Source of the DNA: Mannheimia haemolytica
GTDB taxonomy: Bacteria > Pseudomonadota > Gammaproteobacteria > Enterobacterales > Pasteurellaceae
DNA length: 64,000 nucleotides
NCBI RefSeq assembly: GCF_004342115.1
Contig: NZ_SMAC01000007.1
Span: forward strand, 30,620-94,619
Reading direction: 5' to 3'
Shown here: piece by piece, positions 41,383 through 50,234 of the stretch
How the letters are laid out: every line of letters begins with the position of its first letter
How positions within the stretch are numbered: position 1 is the first letter of the stretch
Translations under genes and position numbers: made by a program
The notes under the pieces: generated by a model
What the model saw: the letters and a program-made list of their open reading frames with translations, nothing else
Told to the model about the DNA's origin: nothing
Database searches by the model: none

Positions 41383-41450
41383 GTAGGGGCGGGTCCTGTG
41401 CCCGCCCTAAATTTTGTAGGATAATGGGCGGGCACAGGACCCGCCCCTAC
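41383..41450. repeat. GC-rich 25-bp perfect inverted repeat between mtlA and mtlD
   Basis: Arms 41383-41407 (starting GTAGGGGCGGGTCC) and 41426-41450 (ending CCCGCCCCTAC) are perfectly complementary around an 18-base AT-rich loop. Each arm is itself a palindrome (GGGCGGG...CCCGCCC). Base composition is far above the surroundings. It looks like a mobile intergenic repeat (MITE or BIME type) inserted in the mtl operon. Confidence 0.85.
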
Positions 41451-41462
41451 ACAACAGGGTGA

Positions 41463-43322
41463 TTATTTAGATAATAATGCTAACACTTTTTCCACGTCAT
41501 TTGTTGAGGTCAGTGTTTTCATTGCTTGTTCATCGTCCAGTGCGTTGGTAATTGCACTTAAAATTTGGATATGGTCGTTGCCTTTTGCTGCAATACCGAC
41601 CACCAGTTTCGCCACGCCGTCTTCTTCATCGGTGAAGCGAACGCCGTTCGGGTATTGGCAGACCACGATACCGGTTTTCAGTACGCTGTCTTTGGCATCA
41701 GATGTACCGTGTGGCACAGCTAAGCCTTCGCCTAAGTAAGTTGAAACCATTTGCTCACGGGCGAACATTGCATCTACATAGCTTGGTTGAACAAAGCCCG
41801 CTTTAACTAACTGCTCACCGGCAAAGCGGATCGCTTCTTCTTTACTGTTAGCTTGTAAGCCTAAAAAGACTTGGGCTACTTGCAATTTTAACCCTTCGGC
41901 TTGAGGTTCTTCCACCGGGTTTGCAAAATTTTGTGTATTTTGCACCGCTTGTTGTGGCTGGTGGTTAGCCAGTTTTGCCACTAAGCTGTCATAGAACGCA
42001 CTGTCTAAGAAGTTAGTGAGCGATAAGTGTTGAGCCGTTGCCACACGTTGTGTTGCACGAGCGGTTAAGTCTTTGTGGGTAATCACCAGTTGTGCGTCTT
42101 GCGGTAAGTCGTTGATCGCTAAGTTTTGTACTTCAATGTTTAAACCTGCCGCTTGCACTTTTTTGCGTAACATACTCGCACCCATCGCACTTGAACCCAT
42201 ACCGGCATCACACGCTACATAGATTTTGTTGATGTTACCATTTACTACGCCTTTGCTTTCTGCTTTCATCGCTTGAGTTTGTGCTTGTGCATCTTCCAAT
42301 GAGGCTTCACCTTTTTGGGTTTTGAGTAAGATTGACGCAATCGCAAAAGTCACGGCACAAGAAAGAATCACGGAGGCAACAACTGCAAAGTGAGCACCCG
42401 GTGCGGTCATTGCTAAAATCGCAAAAATAGAACCCGGGGAAGCCGGTGCGATTAAACCGCCACCTAATAATGAGTTGGTTAAAACGCCGGTTGCACCGCC
42501 TGCAATCACTGCAAGAATTAAGCGTGGGCTCATTAACACATACGGGAAATAAATTTCGTGAATACCGCCTAAGAAGTGAATGATTGACGCACTACCAGCG
42601 GTTTGTTTTGCTGTGCCACGACCAAAGAACATATAGGCAAGCAAGATACCAAAGCCCGGACCCGGGTTCGCTTCAATCAAGAACAGAATAGATTTTCCCA
42701 CTTCTTGTGCTTGTGCTGTACCCAATGGCGTGAACACACCGTGATTGATCGCATTGTTTAAGAATAGGATTTTCGCCGGTTCAACGATGATAGAGGTTAC
42801 TGGCAGAAGACCAGCTTCAACCAACGCCCCCACACCTGCACCTAATGCCGCAGAGATTTGGGTGACGATACCTCCAATGAAAGCAAATGAAAGCATTGCC
42901 AAAATCATACCGATGATCCCGACCGAGAAGTTGTTTACCAACATCTCAAAACCGCTTTTTACTTTGCCGTCAATCGCTTTATCGAAGGTTTTGATCGCCC
43001 AGCCGCCTAATGGACCTACAATCATCGCACCTAAGAACATCGGGATTTCAGAACCCACGATAATACCCATTGTAGTAATCGCACCTACAACCGCACCACG
43101 CTCACCACCGACTAATTTACCACCGCTGTAACCGATTAACAGTGGCAGCAAGTAAGTAATCATCGGACCGACCAGTTTAGCAAAAGTCTCGTTCGGCAAC
43201 CAACCGGTTGGAATAAACAGGGCGGTGATAAAGCCCCACGCAATAAAGGCACCGATATTCGGCATCACCATATTCGATAAGAAACGCCCAAAACCTTGGA
43301 CTTTCACTTTTAAATTAGACAT
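41463..43322 (-). CDS. mtlA: Mannitol-specific PTS enzyme IICBA
   Basis: MtlA imports and phosphorylates mannitol to mannitol 1-phosphate. The 619-residue protein has fused IIC membrane domain (about 1-340; GAFIAWGFITALFIPTGWLP, GGIHEIYFPYVLMSP), IIB domain with phosphocysteine (YVACDAGMGSSAMGASMLRKK, about 374) and IIA domain with phosphohistidine (GLAVPHGTSDAKD, about 534). It is the first gene of the mtl operon, with two perfect CRP sites upstream. Confidence 0.98.
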   Translation of the reverse strand: MSNLKVKVQGFGRFLSNMVMPNIGAFIAWGFITALFIPTGWLPNETFAKLVGPMITYLLPLLIGYSGGKLVGGERGAVVGAITTMGIIVGSEIPMFLGAMIVGPLGGWAIKTFDKAIDGKVKSGFEMLVNNFSVGIIGMILAMLSFAFIGGIVTQISAALGAGVGALVEAGLLPVTSIIVEPAKILFLNNAINHGVFTPLGTAQAQEVGKSILFLIEANPGPGFGILLAYMFFGRGTAKQTAGSASIIHFLGGIHEIYFPYVLMSPRLILAVIAGGATGVLTNSLLGGGLIAPASPGSIFAILAMTAPGAHFAVVASVILSCAVTFAIASILLKTQKGEASLEDAQAQTQAMKAESKGVVNGNINKIYVACDAGMGSSAMGASMLRKKVQAAGLNIEVQNLAINDLPQDAQLVITHKDLTARATQRVATAQHLSLTNFLDSAFYDSLVAKLANHQPQQAVQNTQNFANPVEEPQAEGLKLQVAQVFLGLQANSKEEAIRFAGEQLVKAGFVQPSYVDAMFAREQMVSTYLGEGLAVPHGTSDAKDSVLKTGIVVCQYPNGVRFTDEEDGVAKLVVGIAAKGNDHIQILSAITNALDDEQAMKTLTSTNDVEKVLALLSK

Positions 43323-43416
43323 AGAAACCTCAAAAAAGGAGAGAAAATTAGGGTTGAAAAAATCGTGCTTAAATTAGCACCACTTTCAAAAGTTACAAAA
43401 ATGTTTCTCTCATAAA

Positions 43417-43432
43417 TGTGAAGTAGATCACA
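43417..43432. promoter_or_regulatory. CRP site 1 upstream of mtlA
   Basis: TGTGA-AGTAGA-TCACA has perfect half-sites, 95 bases upstream of the mtlA start. It is centred 43 bases (about four helical turns) from site 2. Confidence 0.85.
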
Positions 43433-43459
43433 TTAAATTTTTTTGGGCATATTTGAAAA

Positions 43460-43475
43460 TGTGATCTATCTCACA
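43460..43475. promoter_or_regulatory. CRP site 2 upstream of mtlA
   Basis: TGTGA-TCTATC-TCACA has perfect half-sites. With site 1 it makes a tandem array on one helix face, as in strongly CRP-activated mtl promoters. Confidence 0.85.
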
Positions 43476-43490
43476 TTTTTGGAGTAAAGA

Positions 43491-43516
43491 TGGCGTAAGC
43501 GTCCTCGCTTGTGCCA
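43491..43516 (+). repeat. REP-like palindrome upstream of RAYT gene
   Basis: TGGCGTAAGCG (43491-43501), loop TCCT, CGCTTGTGCCA (43506-43516), paired with two G-T wobbles. It is the left member of an inverted pair flanking the RAYT gene at 43624-44177. The rest of 43517-43623 holds no recognised feature. Confidence 0.8.
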
Positions 43517-43623
43517 AGCATAATTCTATTTTTGCGATCTACATCGAAAAAATAAAATGAATTGCTAACCCTAACTGTTCACCGATATTACTATCAGCAT
43601 AAACTGCACTTTAGAGGTTCATA

Positions 43624-44177
43624 ATGAGTAGAAAATATAAGTTTTATGAGAAGAGCGGAGCCTATTTTGTTAGTTTTGCAACAGTTTATTGGATTGATCT
43701 ATTTATTCGAGAAGATTATTTTCAAACCATTATCCAATCATTGAATTATTGTCGAAAACAAAAAGGGATGATTTTTTATATGGCTACTGCATTATGCCAA
43801 GCCATATTCATTTATTATTTCAAGCAAAAGACCAAAACCCGTCAGATTTAATAAGAGATTTTAAAACATTTACATCTAAAATGTTGATTCAGCAAATTAA
43901 AACAAATCCCCAAGAAAGTAGAAAAGAATGGTTATTATGGATGTTTACTCGGGCAGCTAAACAACGAAATAATGTCAAGCAATACCAACTTTGGCAACAT
44001 CATAACCAACCGATAACAATCTATTCTCAGAAATTTTTTGATGAAAAGCTAAACTATATTCACAACAACCCTATCGTAAGCGGTTTTGTATGCGAGGCAT
44101 TTGAATGGAAATATAGCAGTGCAAGAAATTATGCTAACAACTTACCTGTTTTATTAGATATTGATATATGTCAGTGA
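43624..44177 (+). pseudogene. REP-associated tyrosine transposase (RAYT, IS200-like Y1), frameshifted
   Basis: The reading starts at 43624 (MSRKYKFYEKSGAYFVSFAT) and continues in frame to about 43775. Family similarity then moves to the -1 frame (YGYCIMPSHIHLLFQAKDQ), giving the HUH motif HIH, then SRKEWLLWMFTRAAK, YQLWQHHNQPI and the catalytic tyrosine region KLNYIHNNPIVSGFV, to a stop at 44175. The shift falls in a run of six Ts (43772-43777), where a seventh T would restore one frame of about 184 residues. RAYTs nick and join single-stranded REP hairpins. REP-like palindromes flank this gene on both sides. Confidence 0.85.
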
Positions 44178-44179
44178 AC

Positions 44180-44203
44180 GGCACAAGCGTAAACGCTTGC
44201 GCC
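44180..44203 (-). repeat. REP-like palindrome downstream of RAYT gene
   Basis: GGCACAAGCGT (44180-44190) and ACGCTTGCGCC (44193-44203) form a stem with a 2-base loop, starting 2 bases after the RAYT stop. It is inverted relative to the one at 43491 and identical over 24 bases to 52304-52327. Confidence 0.85.
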
Positions 44204-44220
44204 ATCGTTACATCTATAAA

Positions 44221-45156
44221 TTAACTAGAGAACTCCATCAATCCCGTTACTTTACCCTCATCATTCACTGCAATTAATGAGTGAATTTTCAGCTCTTTCA
44301 TTAAATCTTCGGCTTTGGCTAAAAATTCGGTATCGTTAATGGTTTTTGGATTACGGGTCATAATTTCGTCAGCGGTTTTATTTAGGCTCTCCGCCCCGAA
44401 TTTCGCTAATGTGCGGCGGATATCACCATCGGTAATAATGCCTTCCAATTTATCGTCTTGCATAATTACCGCCACCCCCATACGCCCTTCGTTCATCACA
44501 GATAAACATTCGGTAAAGGTGGTGTCTAAGCTGGCGGTTGGCACTTTACGCACCATCACATCTCGCACTCTGTTCAATAATTTACGACCAAGACTGCCAC
44601 CCGGGTGGTAGCGGGCAAAATCTTCAGGGCGGAAATCACGGGCTTTCATTAGCGCAATGGCTAACGCATCGCCTAAAGCCATCGTTACCAAAGTAGAGCT
44701 GGTTGGAGCTAGATTATTCAGGCAGGCTTCACGCTCTACACCAATATTTAAAATCACATCGGCATTTCGCCCAAGTGTGGAGTAAGGATTACCTGTCATC
44801 GCAATAATTTTATTGCCGAAATTTTTCAGGCTTGGAATCAGTTTATTCACATCATCAGTTTCACCACTGTTAGAAATCAGAATTACCATATCAATCGGTT
44901 TCAGCATTCCCAAATCGCCGTGAAAAGCCTCTGTCGGGTGCAAGAAAAAGCTCGGTGTACCGGTGGAGGCAAAAGTTGCCACCATTTTTTTGCCAACCAG
45001 CCCCGATTTTCCAATACCGCCAACAACCACTCGCCCTTGACAAGCGAGTATCATATTTACCACCTCATTAAATTCTTCAGAAAGTCGATGGTTTAGCGTA
45101 ATAATCTGCTGAGCATAGAGGTTTAACGTTTCTTTTGCACTGTCTAAATGATTCAT
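44221..45156 (-). CDS. gutQ: Arabinose-5-phosphate isomerase (GutQ/KdsD type)
   Basis: This enzyme interconverts ribulose 5-phosphate and arabinose 5-phosphate. It has 311 residues from the ATG at 45156 (MNHLDSAKETLNLYAQQI), which has AAGGG ahead; a TTG at 45174 would overlap srlR. A SIS domain (about 30-175: GGIGKSGLVGKKMVATFAST, HPTEAFHGDLGML, SNSGETDDV, NLAPTSSTLVTMALGDALA) is followed by two CBS domains (about 205-310). Its place at the end of the sorbitol operon identifies it as GutQ rather than the LPS-pathway KdsD. Confidence 0.92.
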   Translation of the reverse strand: MNHLDSAKETLNLYAQQIITLNHRLSEEFNEVVNMILACQGRVVVGGIGKSGLVGKKMVATFASTGTPSFFLHPTEAFHGDLGMLKPIDMVILISNSGETDDVNKLIPSLKNFGNKIIAMTGNPYSTLGRNADVILNIGVEREACLNNLAPTSSTLVTMALGDALAIALMKARDFRPEDFARYHPGGSLGRKLLNRVRDVMVRKVPTASLDTTFTECLSVMNEGRMGVAVIMQDDKLEGIITDGDIRRTLAKFGAESLNKTADEIMTRNPKTINDTEFLAKAEDLMKELKIHSLIAVNDEGKVTGLMEFSS

Positions 45157-45166
45157 TTTTACGCCC

Positions 45167-45964
45167 TTATACAACTAACAGCTCAATCCCTTTCGCTTTA
45201 ATCTGTTCTCTCATTTCTTGAGATAATCCTTCATCGGTAATGATAGTATGAATTTTTTCTAACCCACACACAATATTCGGACTTTTACGTCCAAACTTAC
45301 TGGAGTCGGCAAGTAAGACGATTTTATTTGCCGCATCACACATTAGCGAACTGACTTTATATACTTCATTGAAAGTCGTTAATCCAACGTCTAAATCTAG
45401 TCCGTCTGTGCCAATAAAGAGTATATCAAAATTTGAACCAATAAAAGCGGATTCAGCAAAATAACCGTGAAATGAAGCTGATTTCTCACGAAATGTACCA
45501 CCGGAAATCAGTAAGTTATAGGATTTATTGAGTTTCAAAATCTCATTGAAAATAGTTAAACTATTTGTCATTAAAGAGAGGTTATCAAATGCTTTTAAAT
45601 GGGGGATCATTTGTAACACTGTGCTGCCTGCATCAAAAATAATAGAGTTTCCCTCATTAATTAACTCTGCAGCTTTTTGCCCGATAGCTTGCTTTTGTTG
45701 AAGATTAATGCCGGTTTTCTGTGCAAGCGGTTTATCGTCTTTGTCCTCTTTATTGATTTTCTCTTCCCGTTCAAGAATTTCTTCATCAATTAAGACTACA
45801 CTGCCATAAGTACGCAAGACTTTCTTATCTTCTTCAAGTGAAGTTAAATCTTTACGAATGGTTGCACCAGTTAGCTTAAAATAGTCTGCCAGCACGTCCA
45901 CTTCGGTTCTACCGTGCTGAGCTAAATAGGCTAAAATTTGCTGTCTTCTTTCAAAAGGTTTCAT
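45167..45964 (-). CDS. srlR: Sorbitol operon regulator SrlR (GutR), DeoR family
   Basis: This is a 265-residue DeoR-family regulator with an N-terminal winged helix (RRQQILAYLAQHGRTEVDVLADYFKLTGATIRKDL) and a C-terminal DeoRC sensor (IFDAGSTVLQMIPHL). About 25 extra charged residues (EREEKINKEDKDDKPLAQKT) lie between the domains. Located inside the srl operon before gutQ, it is the likely sorbitol-6-phosphate-responsive repressor. Confidence 0.93.
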   Translation of the reverse strand: MKPFERRQQILAYLAQHGRTEVDVLADYFKLTGATIRKDLTSLEEDKKVLRTYGSVVLIDEEILEREEKINKEDKDDKPLAQKTGINLQQKQAIGQKAAELINEGNSIIFDAGSTVLQMIPHLKAFDNLSLMTNSLTIFNEILKLNKSYNLLISGGTFREKSASFHGYFAESAFIGSNFDILFIGTDGLDLDVGLTTFNEVYKVSSLMCDAANKIVLLADSSKFGRKSPNIVCGLEKIHTIITDEGLSQEMREQIKAKGIELLVV

Positions 45965-46006
45965 TGTTCCTCCAATTTAGCAAAGATTGGAGCGAGCTAA
46001 TCTGTG

Positions 46007-46654
46007 CTAATGCTGTTTTAATTTTTCAATGACATCTAGTAGCGATGCTATTCTTTTATCGGCAATTGAAAATTTTTCATTTTGATAATCGGTATTCACC
46101 AAAAATGTAGTTAAATTAGCGGCTTTGGCGGCAATTAAGCCGGTTACACTGTCCTCAATAACAATACACTCTTGTTTTTCAATGCCTAATTTTTTCACTG
46201 CACTCAAATAGACCGCAGGGTGTGGCTTGCCATATTCTTCGTCCATTGCACTGCATCGAATCGGGAAATAATCCCACAGTTTTAAGCGATCAAACACCGC
46301 TTTAATCACCACCGGCGGCGATGAGGTTGCAACGGCTAACTTGATCTGATTAGATTTTAAGAAATCCAATAATTCATATAAACCCGTTAATGCTTTGCCG
46401 TGTTGTTCAATCGCAGCACAACCGTGTGCCAAAATGGCTTCACTTAATGCTTGGTTGGAAACAGATAACTGAAATTTTTTAATCCAAGTGTCGCTCAACT
46501 CATCAATCCGCTTACCTCTGGTGAGTTGTTCGCAATCTTGCTCGGTGATATTAATACCTAAGTCGGCTAATACTGCAATTTGAGCCTCTGCCCATTGGGG
46601 TTCTGAATCAATCATTACCCCGTCCATATCAAAGATGACACTATTGATCTGCAT
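46007..46654 (-). CDS. HAD-superfamily sugar/hexitol phosphatase (HxpB/YniC-like)
   Basis: This 215-residue haloacid dehalogenase-type phosphatase has all four motifs: FDMDGVMIDSEP (nucleophile Asp9), ATSSPP, KPHPAVYL and IEDSVTGL, plus a helical cap. It most resembles the E. coli hexitol phosphatase HxpB, which acts on 2-deoxyglucose-, sorbitol- and mannitol-phosphates. It lies inside the sorbitol operon between gutM and srlR, a position unlike E. coli. A detoxifying role on excess sorbitol 6-phosphate is inferred. Confidence 0.85.
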   Translation of the reverse strand: MQINSVIFDMDGVMIDSEPQWAEAQIAVLADLGINITEQDCEQLTRGKRIDELSDTWIKKFQLSVSNQALSEAILAHGCAAIEQHGKALTGLYELLDFLKSNQIKLAVATSSPPVVIKAVFDRLKLWDYFPIRCSAMDEEYGKPHPAVYLSAVKKLGIEKQECIVIEDSVTGLIAAKAANLTTFLVNTDYQNEKFSIADKRIASLLDVIEKLKQH

Positions 46655-46716
46655 ATTTATTCTCCATTATCTCATTTTTAACTAAAAAAATATTCAAAAT
46701 GAAATAAAAAATCGCA

Positions 46717-47100
46717 TTATTTTTGATCTGAGCAACTATATCCGGAAGATATCGCCACTTTTAAGGCAAATTGTGAACGTTTATCGCTTGGAAAGATTTT
46801 TTCCGGCACAATTTGATCAAGAGACAAACCAATCACAGACGCTAATTTCTGCGGTCTGGCAAAGACGGAAAATCCTTTCATACAAAGGCTATCTACCACT
46901 TTTTTCTCATCATCAAACGCCAACACAATAACCGATTTAGGATTAAAACGACCACTATTACGCCCAACCGTTACTTTGCCTTTCTTACTGATTTCCATAA
47001 AGGCTTGGTTAAAGGCTTTAATTTGAAGCCAACCCAAAACGGCTTGTAACAGCCACATTATCATTGCCAATATAATCAGAAGTGTAATTGAATCCATCAT
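46717..47100 (-). CDS. gutM: Sorbitol operon activator GutM
   Basis: GutM activates the sorbitol operon in E. coli. The 127-residue protein has an N-terminal membrane-like segment (SITLLIILAMIMWLLQAVLGWLQI) followed by KGKVTVGRNSGRFNPKSVIVLAFDD, the family core. It lies after srlD, separated by 165 bases with an uptake-signal hairpin, and before the HAD gene. Confidence 0.92.
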   Translation of the reverse strand: MMDSITLLIILAMIMWLLQAVLGWLQIKAFNQAFMEISKKGKVTVGRNSGRFNPKSVIVLAFDDEKKVVDSLCMKGFSVFARPQKLASVIGLSLDQIVPEKIFPSDKRSQFALKVAISSGYSCSDQK

Positions 47101-47194
47101 TGCTCCTTAATAAAAAGCCACAGAGCCTAAACGTACCTGCGATTTCAAAACAATACGCTTTCCCCTGTGGCATATTAACCGGTGTGGCGAATTA

Positions 47195-47261
47195 ACAAGC
47201 GGTTTATTTTAGTCATTTTTTGCAAATTGTTGTAAAAAAATCGACAAATTTGACCGCTTGT
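47195..47261 (-). terminator. Inverted uptake-signal pair between srlD and gutM
   Basis: ACAAGCGGT near 47195 and ACCGCTTGT ending 47261 face each other just after the srlD stop. It could end or attenuate the srlAEBD transcript before the regulatory genes. Confidence 0.55.
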
Positions 47262-47265
47262 TTGC

Positions 47266-48054
47266 TTAGAACATTACCTGACCACCGGTAATATTAATAG
47301 ACTGTCCTGTGCAATAAGCTGCCTCTTCGCTGGCATAGAATTTTAAGACATTCAACACATCTTGATAATCACAGCCACGTTTTAAAGGCACTTTATCAAT
47401 ATAAACTTGCTCTACTTCGCTTTCCGGAATGCCGAGTTTTGCCGCATATTGCGGAATTAACGATTGGAACATCGGCGATTTCAATAAATTGCCTAACATT
47501 AATGAATGCACGGTAATGCCTTTATCTGCCAAGTCTAATGCTAACGATTGTGTTAAACCAACACCACCAAATTTCGCTGCACTATAACCGGAATTATACT
47601 TACTCCCTACTTTACCCGATTTAGAATTAATTTGAATGATACGCCCTTTAATACCGTCACGAATCATTAAGCGGGAGAAGTGTTTTGCGGTTAAGAAATA
47701 ACCGGTTAAATTCACTTTTACCGACAAATCAAAATCGTTTAAGTTGAAATCCCAAATAGGCGATGCTTTCGCTGTGCCTGCACTGTAAACCAATACATCG
47801 GCACGCCCGAATACGGTATCTGTTGCTTTAGCTAGTGCTTCAACGCTTGGTTCATCAGCCGCATCGACTTGCACCCCAATCGCATTTCCTTCGCCTTGTT
47901 TGGCATTAATGTCGGCTGCCACTTTTTGTGCATTTTCGCCGTTTGAGTCAGCAACCACCACACGATAACCGGCATCTGCCAAGCCTTCAGATAAAAAAGC
48001 TCCAAGTGTTTGACCGCCGCCAACAACGATAGCGACTTTTTTTTCATTGTTCAT
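47266..48054 (-). CDS. srlD: Sorbitol-6-phosphate 2-dehydrogenase
   Basis: SrlD oxidises sorbitol 6-phosphate to fructose 6-phosphate with NAD. The 262-residue short-chain dehydrogenase has VVGGGQTLGAFLSEGLADAG (cofactor site), VDAADE, VYSAGTA, INSKSGKVGSKYNSGYSAAKFG (catalytic Ser and Tyr-x3-Lys) and the C-terminal YCTGQSINITGGQVMF. It is fourth in the srl operon. Confidence 0.97.
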   Translation of the reverse strand: MNNEKKVAIVVGGGQTLGAFLSEGLADAGYRVVVADSNGENAQKVAADINAKQGEGNAIGVQVDAADEPSVEALAKATDTVFGRADVLVYSAGTAKASPIWDFNLNDFDLSVKVNLTGYFLTAKHFSRLMIRDGIKGRIIQINSKSGKVGSKYNSGYSAAKFGGVGLTQSLALDLADKGITVHSLMLGNLLKSPMFQSLIPQYAAKLGIPESEVEQVYIDKVPLKRGCDYQDVLNVLKFYASEEAAYCTGQSINITGGQVMF

Positions 48055-48101
48055 AATGTATTCCTCTAAATTTTCAATTTGAAATTATTTTTAATCCGTC
48101 A

Positions 48102-48467
48102 TTAATCACGCTTGATAATCAAGGTTGAGTTCTCTGTTAAGCCTTGCGGCGGTGTTCCGATAACGTGAACGCTTCCCGGAAATTCCGCATCATTTGCCCC
48201 GTCAAAACGGAAGGTAATGTGTCCGAGGGCGGATAAGTTTTCAGATGCAACGCTACCAACTGCCGTAATCGGATAAGCTACGCCATCAAATTCAGCGATA
48301 TCGCCTACTTCTAAAGGGCTACTTAATTCAGATGGATTATGAATGAAGCAGTAATCTTCTAAATCTGCCGGTGCGCCTTGTTTAAAAGTGATTAACATAT
48401 CGTCTGTTAATGATTCCTGAGCAAAATTCCCGATTTTGGTAAAGGTCGTTTGATAAATAATCGTCAT
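48102..48467 (-). CDS. srlB: Sorbitol PTS enzyme IIA
   Basis: SrlB takes phosphate from HPr and passes it to SrlE. It has 121 residues from the ATG at 48467 (MTIIYQTTFTKIGNFAQESL); an in-frame upstream start is unlikely. The PTSIIA_gutA family segments GAPADLEDYCFIHNP (phospho-His) and GDIAEFDGVAYPITAVGSVA are present. Confidence 0.95.
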   Translation of the reverse strand: MTIIYQTTFTKIGNFAQESLTDDMLITFKQGAPADLEDYCFIHNPSELSSPLEVGDIAEFDGVAYPITAVGSVASENLSALGHITFRFDGANDAEFPGSVHVIGTPPQGLTENSTLIIKRD

Positions 48468-48487
48468 ATAAATGTTCTCTCGTTTTG

Positions 48488-48533
48488 ACAAGCGGTGCAT
48501 TTTGCAAAAAATTTTTCAAATTCCACCGCTTGT
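48488..48533 (-). terminator. Uptake-signal hairpin between srlE and srlB
   Basis: ACAAGCGGTG (48488-48497) and CACCGCTTGT (48524-48533) form a 10-bp stem within the operon. It may attenuate distal expression. Confidence 0.55.
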
Positions 48534-48544
48534 ATCGTGGTTAA

Positions 48545-49546
48545 TTATTGGTAGATGAATGCGGAAACTGCCCACGCAATCAGCACGGTTGGTGCACCGG
48601 TTAAGAAACGGCTGACTAATACTGACGGTACACCCACCCGTACGGTATCTTGTTTTGCTTCCGCCATTGAAAGACCCACAGGAATAAAATCACAAGCGGC
48701 TTGAGCATTAATAGCAAAGAGTGCCGGCAGTGCTAAATGTGGCGGAATATTGCCTAAACCGATTTGCGTACCGACTAACACGCCGATAACTTGTGCAATC
48801 ACGGTTCCCGGCCCTAAGAATGGGGAAAGGAGAGGGAAGGAACAAATCAACGCCAGTGTAACTAAACCGATTGGGCTGTTTGCCAGAGGGGTCAAGCCGT
48901 GGGCAATCACATCACCTAAACCTGACGCAATGATGATCCCGATTAACGCAGAAACAAATGCCATAAACGGTAAAATGGTTTTAAGCACCGTATCAATAGT
49001 GTCTCGTCCGGCTTGGAAGAATAACGCCGCCACCGATCCCATTCCCATACCGATTTTTGCTAATAAACCATCACTTTGTTCGGTGATTTTTTTGCTGGAG
49101 TCATACTCTTTTGCCGTTGCTGTCGTTGATGAAGTTGGTTTTGCTTGCTCTGTTGCCACAGGCACACTTCCATCGGCATCAATTAAGCGAATATTGTTTT
49201 CTTTCACCGCTGAAACATAAATATCTTCCACAATAAATTCTGCTAAAGGGCCGGATTTACCGGTGGAGTGAATGTTAATGGTTGGAATACGGCGTTTTGG
49301 GTAAAGCCCACAGCGTAATACCCCACCGCAATCAATAATCGCAATCCCGATTTCTTCTGCCAGCGGTTCGCCTTCTTTAAAACCATCAACCGCTTCCCAG
49401 CCGGTTAATTCCACCAATTTATTAACAATCGCAGGGCGAGTGCCGCCGGTCATATAAAGCACTTTTTTGCCTTCCACAACAGGTAATGTTAATGGACCAC
49501 CCCAACCACCGTTGCCTTTTTCAATGTAAATCGCTTTGTTGCTCAT
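48545..49546 (-). CDS. srlE: Sorbitol PTS enzyme IIBC component
   Basis: The 333-residue protein has an N-terminal IIB domain ([14 protein letters not shown]; phosphocysteine in [21 protein letters not shown]) and a C-terminal IIC membrane part ([56 protein letters not shown]). It works with SrlA to import sorbitol. It starts 30 bases after the srlA stop. Confidence 0.96.
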   Translation of the reverse strand: MSNKAIYIEKGNGGWGGPLTLPVVEGKKVLYMTGGTRPAIVNKLVELTGWEAVDGFKEGEPLAEEIGIAIIDCGGVLRCGLYPKRRIPTINIHSTGKSGPLAEFIVEDIYVSAVKENNIRLIDADGSVPVATEQAKPTSSTTATAKEYDSSKKITEQSDGLLAKIGMGMGSVAALFFQAGRDTIDTVLKTILPFMAFVSALIGIIIASGLGDVIAHGLTPLANSPIGLVTLALICSFPLLSPFLGPGTVIAQVIGVLVGTQIGLGNIPPHLALPALFAINAQAACDFIPVGLSMAEAKQDTVRVGVPSVLVSRFLTGAPTVLIAWAVSAFIYQ

Positions 49547-49576
49547 AATCTATTCCTCTGTATTTCAGTTACTTGG

Positions 49577-50131
49577 TTAGTGGGATAAATGTACTTCTCT
49601 ATCTAAGGTGATCCCCATTCGTTTTTCAAAGAATGCGGTGGTGAAGTCTGTTATCCAGCCACGGAAGAAATTGGTAAACATACCGACTAATAAATAACTG
49701 ATGGCTAAAGGCCCAAGTGGTAAGCCTAAGGTGGTTAAACCGCTGGCAATACCTAAATAAACGAATAATTCACCCGGGTTGATGTGAGGGAATAAGCCGT
49801 TCATAGAGTGGCAACTATAAGAGGCTGCGGCGTAGTAGCTTGGTTTGTAACGCTCCGGTAAGAAACGTCCTAAGCTTAATGTCATCGGGTTACAGAAAAC
49901 GAAAGTGCCGATCACCGGTAAGATCAAATAACGTGAAATAGGGTTTCCGGCACTACGTTGAGCAAGTCGTTCAATCCGATCTTGCCCTACAAATTTAATC
50001 AGGGCATTCATTACAACCAATAATGAAATTAAGAGTGGCAAAATACCGTTTATCATACCGACTAAGGTTTCACCGCCTTTTTGGAACAGGCCGATAAACC
50101 ATTCTGCTCCGTGTGTAATTGCTTCAATCAT
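49577..50131 (-). CDS. srlA: Sorbitol PTS enzyme IIC2 component
   Basis: This is a 184-residue membrane protein, first gene of the srl operon. Signatures are [80 protein letters not shown] and [17 protein letters not shown]. Together with SrlE and SrlB it forms the sorbitol-specific PTS. A CRP site and AT-rich repeats lie upstream. Confidence 0.96.
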   Translation of the reverse strand: MIEAITHGAEWFIGLFQKGGETLVGMINGILPLLISLLVVMNALIKFVGQDRIERLAQRSAGNPISRYLILPVIGTFVFCNPMTLSLGRFLPERYKPSYYAAASYSCHSMNGLFPHINPGELFVYLGIASGLTTLGLPLGPLAISYLLVGMFTNFFRGWITDFTTAFFEKRMGITLDREVHLSH

Positions 50132-50218
50132 ACCGATCTCCGTTTTTCAAAATAAAATATTTTTCTTTCATCTCTGTTATGAGATGTGCAAATAGTAAAT
50201 TATTTTTATTTTAAAAAC

Positions 50219-50234
50219 TGTGACAGCGATCACA
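50219..50234. promoter_or_regulatory. CRP site upstream of srlA
   Basis: TGTGA-CAGCGA-TCACA has perfect half-sites, 88 bases upstream of the srlA start. It is flanked by two similar AT-rich elements (TTTCAAAATAAA at 50145 and 50249) that could be SrlR operators. Confidence 0.82.
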
